DNA from: Planctomycetota bacterium
GTDB taxonomy: Bacteria; Planctomycetota; Phycisphaerae; Phycisphaerales; UBA5793
DNA length: 64,000 nt
Reading direction: 5' to 3'
Assembly (NCBI GenBank): GCA_013112555.1
Contig: JABFGK010000001.1
Coordinates: forward strand, 2,392,581 to 2,456,580
Shown: positions 27,851-36,075 of the stretch, one piece after another
Position numbering within the stretch: the stretch's first letter is position 1
How the letters are laid out: the number at the start of each line of letters is the position of its first letter
Position numbers and translations under genes: made by a program
Notes under the pieces: generated by a model
Database searches by the model: none
What the model was told of the DNA's origin: nothing
Seen by the model: the letters and a program-made list of their open reading frames with translations, nothing else

Positions 27851-30001
27851 TCACATGGCTGACGTGCGCATCTCCATCGGCTGCTTCAGTAACCACAAAC
27901 TGAATACGCTGAATGCGATCATGCCGAGCAGCATTGGCCACTGACCGAGTCGACTCCCTCGGGATTCATCCGCTGCAAACACAGCCCGGCTGATATTCCG
28001 AGCCGCCCACAGGCTGTACACATGCCCGATACCGACAAGCACAACCTGTATAATCCACAGCACGTCAAGCGAGACCAACGGCGGGATCCGCCAACCGGCC
28101 GTCCCAAAGAGATTCCAGCCCCAGCCGAACGGGTCACTGGCCAAGGCGAATACTTTCGGCCCCTCCATGAGCATATGTTCAAGGTTGTGAGCCAGATGAT
28201 AAAACAGCGCTATTGGTAGCACGCAATATGCGTAACGAACAAAATACTCGCGGTACGATGTCGGCTTTCCTGCCCCGGCTGCCGAGAGCAGATACGACAT
28301 CCCGACAAGGACCGCGTACACGATAATTGGTGCCACCATGAGTCCTGCCATGCCTAGTGAGAACGCGAGCATTGCAACACTGCGTCCTCCCAGCACCGTT
28401 GGAATGGTCTGCTCAATACCAGAGGTCATTGCACCCCATACCGGCGTCATGGTCAGCCCGTGAAAGCCGCTGATCGCAAGCATGAGCAGCGCCAGGTATG
28501 CTTCATCCTGCCGCGGCTTGTGCACCTCAGCCAGATCAGCCCCCCACGGCCGCATCCGAACCGTCATGTTATCATGCGGGCATGATTGCAAACACTCCCC
28601 GCACTGAATGCAATAGGTGTTCACATCCAGCCCGCCGGGATACTCAAAGGTCGGGCAGCCGTATGCCGTCTCACTCCCCTTGATGCACTCCTTCGTCTTA
28701 CATGACTGGCAGATCGAACCGTCACGTGAACGAAACTCAACGCCGCCGAACAGTGCATACAATCCGCTCACACGTCCCACAAGGCAGCCGTATCGGCAAA
28801 AACTCTTCCGATCAAACAGGAAGACGCACACGATGGTCATGACCAGCATGCCCAGGGCTACATAGGCCGTGGCTCTCGGGCTCATCGTGATCCCGAACCC
28901 GAGCTCGATCCACGTCAATCCGACAAACAGAAATGTGGCCAGCCAGATATTGCGTAAACGACGCGGCCACTTCAGCCCGAGGCCCATCCCCTCCTCACTC
29001 TTTCGCCACAGACGCAGCCGCTCCATCCACCCGGCCAATGCATCCCACGGGCACATATAGCACCACGCCTTGCCGGCATACATAATCAGCACGACTAACC
29101 CGCACCACCAGATCGTCCAGGTTAGCAATGGAGCAATATTCACCGCCGGGTTCTGATTCCCAAACAGACCTGCAGCGATAATCGTCACAAAGAAGACGAC
29201 CATGGCAAACTGGACACCAAAGCGCGTGACCCGTGATACGGCAATCTGCCGTAGCATTCCCGGTAAGGCTCTGAGCACATCCCACCGGGCGGCCGTTGCC
29301 GGTCGAGGCGCGGAATGCTGAAGCGAACTCCCGCTGCCTGCCGAGATCGTCGGCGACACGATGACACTGGCACCCCCACCGAATTGCATGTGCTGCACAA
29401 ACCATCGGCCGATGGAATCAGACAATTCAAAGACGCCGAACGACACCAGCAGTACCACCGCGATCGAGACGTAATACAGCCAGTCGGGTATCCCCCACAT
29501 CCGATGCATGAAGTAGGCTGCCGGGTCTGCCTTGAACGCGACTCGGTGCTCTTCTGTACACAGCCGGTACGGTCGATCCAGATAGGTAGCCGTCACGGCC
29601 GTCGGTGAATTGGCATCAATCCGGGCATTGCACACCATGCAGCGCTCGCCGAGATACGCATCCGGATTCGCTGCAAACTCATCACGACACGCACTGGTGC
29701 AGAAATACCACTTCCGCGCGGTATCCTGATCACTCCCGGACTGATACACAAAGCCCCAGGCAGCATTGACCTCCATCCGACAGACCGGGTCGACGAGATA
29801 CCCACCACGCCCGCTACGCTCGGTCGCGACGTCCTGCACGATCGGTGCATCCGGCATGAGCGACCGATCGACGCTGCCGGTCGTGTCTGTCACAGTGCCG
29901 TCGGAGCCTGCACTGCGCACATTTGACCACACAACCAGCGCAACGATGCCTGAAAGCACCAGGTAGGGAAAGCCGATCTTGATCCAGCGACCGATCATCA
30001 T
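27851..30001 (-). CDS. NosR/NapH-like polytopic membrane ferredoxin with N-terminal YHS-type metal-binding segments
   Basis: A 716-residue membrane protein, last gene of the respiratory operon. ATG 30001 overlaps the upstream stop (ATGA). Residues 1-30 hold a membrane anchor; about 70-180 contain two YHS-like segments, DPVCRMEV with WYFCTSACRDEF, and ERCMVCNARI with YRLCTEEHRVAF. Six or more membrane helices follow. Iron-sulfur motifs: CYMCPWDA (C-x2-C-P), CRYGC, CQSCKTKECI, and CIQCGECLQSCP (4Fe-4S). This combination resembles the NosR/NapH/CcoG group of membrane ferredoxins. Family knowledge: these pass electrons between quinol and periplasmic reductases; YHS segments bind copper or other metals. 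No nitrous oxide reductase gene is in the window, so a NosR role is not implied. Confidence 0.78.
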   Translation of the reverse strand: MMIGRWIKIGFPYLVLSGIVALVVWSNVRSAGSDGTVTDTTGSVDRSLMPDAPIVQDVATERSGRGGYLVDPVCRMEVNAAWGFVYQSGSDQDTARKWYFCTSACRDEFAANPDAYLGERCMVCNARIDANSPTAVTATYLDRPYRLCTEEHRVAFKADPAAYFMHRMWGIPDWLYYVSIAVVLLVSFGVFELSDSIGRWFVQHMQFGGGASVIVSPTISAGSGSSLQHSAPRPATAARWDVLRALPGMLRQIAVSRVTRFGVQFAMVVFFVTIIAAGLFGNQNPAVNIAPLLTWTIWWCGLVVLIMYAGKAWCYMCPWDALAGWMERLRLWRKSEEGMGLGLKWPRRLRNIWLATFLFVGLTWIELGFGITMSPRATAYVALGMLVMTIVCVFLFDRKSFCRYGCLVGRVSGLYALFGGVEFRSRDGSICQSCKTKECIKGSETAYGCPTFEYPGGLDVNTYCIQCGECLQSCPHDNMTVRMRPWGADLAEVHKPRQDEAYLALLMLAISGFHGLTMTPVWGAMTSGIEQTIPTVLGGRSVAMLAFSLGMAGLMVAPIIVYAVLVGMSYLLSAAGAGKPTSYREYFVRYAYCVLPIALFYHLAHNLEHMLMEGPKVFALASDPFGWGWNLFGTAGWRIPPLVSLDVLWIIQVVLVGIGHVYSLWAARNISRAVFAADESRGSRLGQWPMLLGMIAFSVFSLWLLKQPMEMRTSAM

Positions 30002-31593
30002 ACTGAAGGTTCCAGGTGTGCATCCCCGTGTGCCACCGAGTGCAGGCGGTGTCGCTCCCGTTTGATCTTCACGGCTCGCACCGCAACAAGGAACACGATC
30101 ATTCCGCCGCCAATTGCAGCCAGAATCGAGGGCGTTGCCGACGGGTCACCGGCAATCATTCGAAATGGAATGACCTCCGTGCGTCCCTCGACCTGCACTG
30201 ACAGCTCCACGATGTACTCGCCATCCGTGTCAAAGACTGCAGACAACTTGTACAGGTTGTCAAACGCAGATATCTCCGTGGCCGGCACGATTTCCTGGTT
30301 CTGCCCGAACGTAGCCGTCTGCAGCACGCGAACCGAGACCGGGGGCCCGTCATACGGCTGGTCCGCCACTTTGTCCTTAATGTAGAATGCAATGTTTGCC
30401 GCCTCACCCGGGATCGGGATGCCGGGGTAGCACGTCATCAGGATTTCATACGGTCCGCTCGTGGCCGGATACTCAAGCGTCGGGACCTGCGGATAGTTGT
30501 CCTTGTAAGAGTAATGAGGCAACCCGAGAATGTGGTGGGCATAGGCAGGCCGCACAGGAACCAACACAGCGCCCAGGCCGACCAGGAACAGCAGGATTGC
30601 TGCGATGGATGATGATCCATGCCGTGCGTTCTCCGTCGTCTTCTTCACATGATGCCTCGCTTTCCTGCCAGGCAGTCCGACCGAATAGAGCAATGCATCA
30701 TCCGGGCAGGATGGCAGGCATCGCCCACAGTTGTCGCACTCAATCCCGGCCGAGTCGCGCACCGGATACAGCCCCAATGGGCACACCGGCTCACAATCTC
30801 GGCACCCGGTGCACCGTGAAGCCTCCAGGCGGACGCGAACAACGCGTTTCCACCCGAGCACACCGTACAACGCGCCGCCCGGGCACATCGTCCGACACCA
30901 CCAGCGTGGCGAGACGGCTACTTCAAAGAACACGATGACAAGCAGAATGACAATCGAACCGGCAATTGGCGCGGGGGGGAACACCAGCGCATGGATCAGT
31001 CGTCCGGTCACAGCCGGTGGGTAGATCCTGGAAAAGAACGGCACTCCGAGAACGAAGGCGATCACAAGCCCGACAACCAGGAAGACATACTTGTTGCGAT
31101 ACGAGAACTTAACTTCGCCAGGTTGAATCTCAGCAAAGCGCAGCAACCGTCTCAACTTGTCGCACAACTCAAACAGCAGACCTGCCGGGCACACCCAACT
31201 GCAAAAGACGCGACCCAGGATGACTGTCATGAGAATCGGAACTGAGACCGACCACACCAATGGGAGATGGATGGCCCGGCTCGCAGCAATCGGCTCCGCG
31301 CCTGCCAGCGGATCGGTCACATCAAAACCGAATACGCGCATGGACCAAACCGTCCCCTTGAACCCATCCAGGATCGGCTGCGGGTTCTCGACATCACCCA
31401 GAAGGCTGTCAACAGCCCGCAATGCCGTGCCTTGCACGCCGGTCATGTCTGTCAGGTCATCCATTGCGCGGGCCGACCGATAGTGCCCGTAGAGACTCAG
31501 ATATGCAATCCCCACCATGAGCACAATAACAGCCAGTCGCAGCCCATGCCGCATCCACTGAACGCCGTGATGCAGTGCCTGATGCCGTGTCAT
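29998..31593 (-). CDS. NapH-like membrane ferredoxin with C-terminal periplasmic beta domain
   Basis: A 531-residue protein, coupled to both neighbours by ATGA overlaps (31590-31593 and 29998-30001). The N-terminal half has about four or five membrane helices, with FCSWVCPAGLLF and CRTMCPGGALYG (C-x3-C-P motifs on the cytoplasmic face, as in NapH), then CTGCRDCEPVCP and CDNCGRCLPSCPDDAL (two 4Fe-4S sites). Another helix (AAILLFLVGLGAVLVPV, ending AYAHH) leads to a beta-rich periplasmic domain of about 150 residues, and a last helix (ILAAIGGGMIVFLVAVRAV) closes the protein. Ordinary NapH is about 280 residues, so the C-terminal half is an extension, perhaps FixH/YtkA-like. Likely role: quinol oxidation or electron transfer to the NapG-like proteins encoded beside it. 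Confidence 0.85.
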   Translation of the reverse strand: MTRHQALHHGVQWMRHGLRLAVIVLMVGIAYLSLYGHYRSARAMDDLTDMTGVQGTALRAVDSLLGDVENPQPILDGFKGTVWSMRVFGFDVTDPLAGAEPIAASRAIHLPLVWSVSVPILMTVILGRVFCSWVCPAGLLFELCDKLRRLLRFAEIQPGEVKFSYRNKYVFLVVGLVIAFVLGVPFFSRIYPPAVTGRLIHALVFPPAPIAGSIVILLVIVFFEVAVSPRWWCRTMCPGGALYGVLGWKRVVRVRLEASRCTGCRDCEPVCPLGLYPVRDSAGIECDNCGRCLPSCPDDALLYSVGLPGRKARHHVKKTTENARHGSSSIAAILLFLVGLGAVLVPVRPAYAHHILGLPHYSYKDNYPQVPTLEYPATSGPYEILMTCYPGIPIPGEAANIAFYIKDKVADQPYDGPPVSVRVLQTATFGQNQEIVPATEISAFDNLYKLSAVFDTDGEYIVELSVQVEGRTEVIPFRMIAGDPSATPSILAAIGGGMIVFLVAVRAVKIKRERHRLHSVAHGDAHLEPSV

Positions 31594-32414
31594 CCCACTT
31601 CCTTCTTCTGTGGCTGCTTCGAGTGTGTGCCGTTATACGCTCCCGCGATACGACGCGTCGGGACGACGCGGATGGCCGGCTCACCTCGGACAACGGCCCG
31701 ACAGATCTCCTCACACATACCACACCCCACACATTCCTCCTCGTTGACAATCGGGGCCAGGAACCCGCCCGGTTCGAGCCGAATCGCATGACGGCGCCTC
31801 GGGCAGATGGCATAACACTCGCCGCACGGGCCGCGCCGCTCATACATGGCTGACGCTTCAGTCGCCTCCCGACCCAACTCCATAAGGAGTGCCTGCTCAT
31901 CGCGAATTCGCTTCGCTTTGTACGACAGGCACAAGTCCTCTCGCAGTTCGACGGTTGCCATCCGGACCTCGCCCCGCTGCTCCCATGTCAAGTCAGCAAG
32001 AGCCTGGGTCGGGCAGGCAGTCGTACACTTCATGCACAGGGTGCATCCCTTCACTGACGGGTCGATAAAGGGGCTGTGAAAGCTCGGGCCGGCCCCATCC
32101 CCAAAGAATCGGATCGAACCCGGTTCGCATGCATCCTGACAGCGATAGCACCGAATACACGCAGCCAGAAAATCCTCATCCGATTCGAGCGCTCCAGGCG
32201 GCCGAATAACGAATCCGTCTGATTCCCACACTGCCCGTTTCGCGCGCACGGCCGGATACGCAGCGCTGCCTTCCACGGCCCCGTGTTGACGCCGACTGAG
32301 CAGGCGGCCGACGAAATGGCTGCACATGACACACGCACCGACGACCGCCGATGCCCCCATCAGCCGCCTCCCGGATCCGAACAGAAACTTGCGTCTCGAC
32401 ACTGCCACCGGCAC
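31590..32414 (-). CDS. NapG-like periplasmic ferredoxin, second copy (four 4Fe-4S sites)
   Basis: A 274-residue protein with a twin-arginine-like N terminus (SRRKFLFGSGRRLMGASAVV), so exported folded with its clusters. Four cluster motifs are visible: CIRCYRCQDACEP, CTLCMKCTTACP, CGECYAICP and CVGCGMCEEIC. This is the NapG pattern. Its stop overlaps the start of the NapH-like gene; it follows the other NapG-like gene after 47 bases. Family knowledge: NapG works with NapH as a quinol dehydrogenase feeding nitrate reductase. The presence of two such proteins in one operon is unusual and suggests either serial electron transfer or different partners (one for each membrane ferredoxin). Confidence 0.87.
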   Translation of the reverse strand: MPVAVSRRKFLFGSGRRLMGASAVVGACVMCSHFVGRLLSRRQHGAVEGSAAYPAVRAKRAVWESDGFVIRPPGALESDEDFLAACIRCYRCQDACEPGSIRFFGDGAGPSFHSPFIDPSVKGCTLCMKCTTACPTQALADLTWEQRGEVRMATVELREDLCLSYKAKRIRDEQALLMELGREATEASAMYERRGPCGECYAICPRRRHAIRLEPGGFLAPIVNEEECVGCGMCEEICRAVVRGEPAIRVVPTRRIAGAYNGTHSKQPQKKEVG

Positions 32415-32461
32415 GCTCTTCTCATCTGTTGGGCATCACGCTTTGCGTGCCCGTCCCTTAC

Positions 32462-33163
32462 CTAGCCGCCACCGCCGCCGGTCCTGACCCGTATGGCCTG
32501 CGGGTACCGGATGCAGGCGCGCTCACACAAGCCGCACCCGATACAAGCCTCGGGATGTACGGTCGGCCGTTCCCACAGTCCCAATGTCATTGCCTCTCCC
32601 CCAAACGGGCAGGCACGATAGCAGGCTCCGCAACTCCAATTGTTGTACGAATAGCACAGGGCCTCATCAATGACGGCCGTGCCCATCATCACGTTCGACT
32701 TGATGGAATCCCGATCCTTGCGGATCACCTGCAGCGCCCCGCTCGGGCACGCTTGCCCGCACTTCAACGTGTCCCCCTCAATGCCGGCACACAGCATACA
32801 CGCCTGTCGCCTTGCCTGAATGACCGGAGTGGCATCGCGTACCGATTGCCCTCCCCCACTGCCTCCCCCACCGCGGTTGCCACTGCCAACCTCAAGCGGC
32901 ACAATCGCCTGATTCGGGCACGATTCGACACACCGCAGGCAGCGAATGCACCGGGCCAGGAACTCATCCTCCGCCAGGGCGCCCGGCGGGCGCAGTGGGA
33001 TGGTCCCGTCCGATGAATCAACACTTCCGGCATGCGCCGCGTCGGAACCGTCGTTCTGATCGGAACCGGTCGGCCACAATCCGAGGCTCACACCCGCACC
33101 GACAACCGTCGTCACAGCCGTCGCCGTTGCATTTCGGAAGAACTGTCGCCGCTCGGTGTCCAT
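32462..33163 (-). CDS. NapG-like periplasmic ferredoxin, first copy (four 4Fe-4S sites)
   Basis: A 233-residue protein. The open frame reaches 33208, but ATG 33163 places the twin-arginine signal (TERRQFFRNATATAVTTVVG) at the N terminus and is preferred; the ribosome site is weak. Four iron-sulfur motifs are visible: CIRCLRCVESCP, the spaced CMLCAGIEGDTLKCGQACP, CGACYRACP and CIGCGLCERAC. A Gly-rich insert (GSGNRGGGGSGGGQ) separates the first two clusters, which is odd for NapG. The gene begins 64 bases after the molybdenum reductase stop codon and is followed by its paralogue. Likely a periplasmic electron carrier for the reductase. The C-terminal tail ends in four glycines. Confidence 0.87.
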   Translation of the reverse strand: MDTERRQFFRNATATAVTTVVGAGVSLGLWPTGSDQNDGSDAAHAGSVDSSDGTIPLRPPGALAEDEFLARCIRCLRCVESCPNQAIVPLEVGSGNRGGGGSGGGQSVRDATPVIQARRQACMLCAGIEGDTLKCGQACPSGALQVIRKDRDSIKSNVMMGTAVIDEALCYSYNNWSCGACYRACPFGGEAMTLGLWERPTVHPEACIGCGLCERACIRYPQAIRVRTGGGGG

Positions 33164-33227
33164 GTCACGTTCGCCCGTCAAGATGAAACACGCTGTGACT
33201 GGCCGCACCGCAACCGATCACACGTGC

Positions 33228-35978
33228 CTAGATTCGCTCGATCCTCGCTGCCAGTTTCTTGTAGTCCGCCTGACCACTCACCGGATCCCAGGCACGATGG
33301 CTCACCGCATTGACAAGCCAACGGTTCTTCGCCGGATCGGCACTGTCAGCCACCGACAAGTTCCATGGGCTGAACAGCAGGCCTGCCGGCACCTCGCTCC
33401 GAGCCGGCCGGATCATGCTGTCACGACCGATCGACACGCGCGCTTCGTACTTGCCGCGACGGGTCATGACGCGAACCTTCTCACCGTCGCGCAGCCCGTA
33501 GCGTTCAGCATCCTCCGGGTTCACTTCGACATACTGCTCGGGTACCAATTTCAGCGTCGTGGCCCCGCGGATCGTCTTGGCCGTGTGGAAGTGCTCGTAC
33601 ACAATGCCGAGCGACAACCAGAACGGATATCGATCCTCACTCTTGTGATCAGCCAGCGACTTGCCCTGATCCTCGTAGACGGCCAGATCGGGCAACTCCG
33701 GCGGCAGGGCGTTGTCCCGGGCCTCAACGAGCAGACTCTTGCGCCCCTCTGCCTCCGCTGCTGCCAGGTCATCAATGAGGAACGGGCCGGCGCCAGGCTT
33801 CGTGCGATGCCCATAGGCCATCAACTTGTCGCATGTTTCCTGGATGTTCGTGTAATCCTGCTCGCACAACTTGAAGCGAGCCTTGCCGTCCGCATGCCGG
33901 AATGCCCCATACGACTTGCCCGGCCATTGGACGCCCTCAACCTCCTGGCCGAGATATCGCCGGGGCGTCCCACCCTTGCGTGCAATCTCTGCCGTCGGCG
34001 CCGGCCACTGCACCCCACGCAATCGTCGCAACTGCTCATACGGGCTGATGCCGTCCTGCTCCTCCACTTCCAGCATCCCGGTCAGATCCGCATCCGAACC
34101 CTTGCTTGCCCGAACGATGTCTCGGAACACATCCTCCGAGTCATAGGCCATCAGGCCGTTGCCCATCTTGATCGTCTTCTTGTATGGAATCACCTCGTCC
34201 GGATCGAGCCCAAGCCGTGTACACAGGGCCCTGCACTTGTCGATGGCCATGTCCATGTCCGGGCGGCAGTTCGGCGGGGGATTCTTCGACCCGTCGCACA
34301 CATAGACGCGACGTTCGGACTGGATGTACGTCCCGCCGCACCACTCGCCCCACGTCGCAGCCGGGAACACGACGTCGGCGTACAGGTTGTTCGGGGCATG
34401 GCGATAAATATCCTGTGCCACGACAAACATACGCGACAAGGCAGGACGAACCAGTGTCTCGACATCCGGCATGTGCACGTGCGTCGTGTACATCCAGAAC
34501 ATGGCGTCAAGCCCGCCCTTCAGGGCACGCTCCATCATGCCGACCACCATGCCCGGGTTCTTCAAGAGGTTCGCCTGCTCAAGTCGCTCAGGCGGGAGAC
34601 GCCAGGCATCGCATATGTGGTTCCGCCACTCAGTGTTCTTCAACGGCTGGTTGAACGGCAAACGACCGGTCAAACCGCCCATGAGTCGCTCGCTCATGGC
34701 ATTCGGCTGGCCCGTCTGCGAATGGCTGCCGCAACCGCGACGACCGAGGTTCCCGGTCAGCAGATGCAGGTTGATCAACCCGATGGTGTTATGCTGCCCG
34801 TGCAGCATCTGGTTGTATCCAATACCCCAGAACGTGAGCACGCCGCCACGGCCGCGCTCGCGACCCTTGATGCTTGCTTCCGCCCAGGTCTTGGCAATCT
34901 GCTCAATCTGTTCGACCGTCACCCGGCCGCGATCGAGCAACTTCAACCGCTCGACGACCTGCGCCGGCGAGTAGCGAGCCTTCACGCCTTCAACATAGTC
35001 GCGCCATCCGTTCGTATTCGCTTCCAGCCACTCCTCAGACTGACATGCTTTCGGGTACTTCGTCAGCAACACATGAGCGATCGCATTGTGATAACTGATG
35101 TCGCCGTTGAGTGTCTGAATGTGATGGCTGTTGCGCGGGTTGATATCCTCCAGCCCGATGACCGTGCCGGTCCGCCTCGGGTCCGACACGAGCGTCGGAA
35201 TGTCCTTCCGCTTCTTATGGTCAGCCACACGCCAGAACAGAATCGGGTGGGCCTCACGGGCATTGTGGCCCCAGAACGTGATGAAGTCCGCCTCCTCGAT
35301 GTCCTCATAACTCGTCGGCGGTGCATCAGATCCGTACGAATGGAAGTAGCCGGTCACAGCCGAGGTCATGCACATGCGTGCATTCGCCTCAATCGAGTTG
35401 CTCTGCATGATGCCCTTCATCAGCAGGTTCTCGATCCACTGCGCTTCCATCGTTAACTGGCCGGACCCGTTCAATCCGACGGCATTCCCGCCCCGCTTCT
35501 CGATAATCGCTGCAATCTTGTCCGCAACGAGTTCTTCTGCCTCCTCGTAGGGCATTTCCTCAAACACATCGTCATCGAATCGGCCCTTTGTTGACGACAC
35601 CTTGCCCGTCAACGGATCGCTCATGTCCTTGCGAACCAGCACCGTCGTCAGCCGATCACGATAGATCGGCTCGTGCGCATTCAGGCCCTTGATGCATTGA
35701 ATCCCACGGTTTGTCGGGTGCTTCTTATCCGGTATCATGCCGATGACCCGACCATTCTGCACCTGAATCAGGGTCCCGCACCCAACGCCGCAGTACGGGC
35801 AGGCCGACTGGAGCAGTTCGATACCGGCCGACGACGGGCCACGCTCGTCAAGCGACTGCACCGCCTCAACAAACTCGGACCCGAGCAATGAGGGTGTCGA
35901 GCACGCGACACCGGCAGCGGCAGCTGCCTGCATGAACTCTCGTCGATCAAAATCTACCGGACATTGTCTGCGTGCCAT
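33228..35978 (-). CDS. napA: Periplasmic molybdopterin-dependent nitrate reductase, NapA/Nas-type catalytic subunit
   Basis: A 916-residue protein. ATG 35978 has AAGGAG upstream on the minus strand and starts a twin-arginine signal (DFDRREFMQAAAAAGVACS); the longer frame to 36209 is inside the upstream gene. The [4Fe-4S] site is CPYCGVGCG (about residues 60-68) plus a later CIKG. The molybdenum ligand is probably the cysteine of ARMCMTSAVTGY, the position occupied by cysteine in NapA/Nas enzymes. Other family stretches: GHNAREAHPILFWRV, GIGYNQMLHGQHN, GNLGRRGCGSHSQTGQPNAM. Length is slightly above typical NapA (about 830). The CPYCGVGC form is closer to assimilatory NasA and to formate dehydrogenase, but export signal and partners indicate a periplasmic respiratory enzyme. 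Substrate is inferred; other oxyanions cannot be excluded. Symbol given with that reservation. Confidence 0.85.
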   Translation of the reverse strand: MARRQCPVDFDRREFMQAAAAAGVACSTPSLLGSEFVEAVQSLDERGPSSAGIELLQSACPYCGVGCGTLIQVQNGRVIGMIPDKKHPTNRGIQCIKGLNAHEPIYRDRLTTVLVRKDMSDPLTGKVSSTKGRFDDDVFEEMPYEEAEELVADKIAAIIEKRGGNAVGLNGSGQLTMEAQWIENLLMKGIMQSNSIEANARMCMTSAVTGYFHSYGSDAPPTSYEDIEEADFITFWGHNAREAHPILFWRVADHKKRKDIPTLVSDPRRTGTVIGLEDINPRNSHHIQTLNGDISYHNAIAHVLLTKYPKACQSEEWLEANTNGWRDYVEGVKARYSPAQVVERLKLLDRGRVTVEQIEQIAKTWAEASIKGRERGRGGVLTFWGIGYNQMLHGQHNTIGLINLHLLTGNLGRRGCGSHSQTGQPNAMSERLMGGLTGRLPFNQPLKNTEWRNHICDAWRLPPERLEQANLLKNPGMVVGMMERALKGGLDAMFWMYTTHVHMPDVETLVRPALSRMFVVAQDIYRHAPNNLYADVVFPAATWGEWCGGTYIQSERRVYVCDGSKNPPPNCRPDMDMAIDKCRALCTRLGLDPDEVIPYKKTIKMGNGLMAYDSEDVFRDIVRASKGSDADLTGMLEVEEQDGISPYEQLRRLRGVQWPAPTAEIARKGGTPRRYLGQEVEGVQWPGKSYGAFRHADGKARFKLCEQDYTNIQETCDKLMAYGHRTKPGAGPFLIDDLAAAEAEGRKSLLVEARDNALPPELPDLAVYEDQGKSLADHKSEDRYPFWLSLGIVYEHFHTAKTIRGATTLKLVPEQYVEVNPEDAERYGLRDGEKVRVMTRRGKYEARVSIGRDSMIRPARSEVPAGLLFSPWNLSVADSADPAKNRWLVNAVSHRAWDPVSGQADYKKLAARIERI

Positions 35979-36034
35979 ATCCCGACACTCCTTTATTATC
36001 TTCGCGCTACACGAACGAGTCACATTTCGCCAGC

Positions 36035-36053
36035 CCACGGATCCTGTCCGTGG
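36035..36053 (-). other. Intergenic hairpin upstream of the nitrate reductase gene
   Basis: CCACGGA (36035-36041) and TCCGTGG (36047-36053) form a perfect seven-base stem with a five-base loop, within the 97-base gap between the decaheme and reductase genes. No T run follows on the minus strand, so it is not a standard terminator; it may protect or process the transcript. Confidence 0.4.
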
Positions 36054-36075
36054 AGGATCTACACCGCTCCCGCAC

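Noticed and set aside
27851..30001. NosR assignment for the last gene of the operon
   Set aside because: There is no nosZ or other nos gene in the window and the N-terminal FMN domain of NosR is not visible; described instead as a NosR/NapH-like membrane ferredoxin.
33156..35456. 766-codon open frame on + opposite the NapA gene
   Set aside because: It lies antisense to a well-supported molybdenum reductase with intact motifs; its translation is Arg/His/Pro-rich with no domain. High GC third positions produce such shadows.
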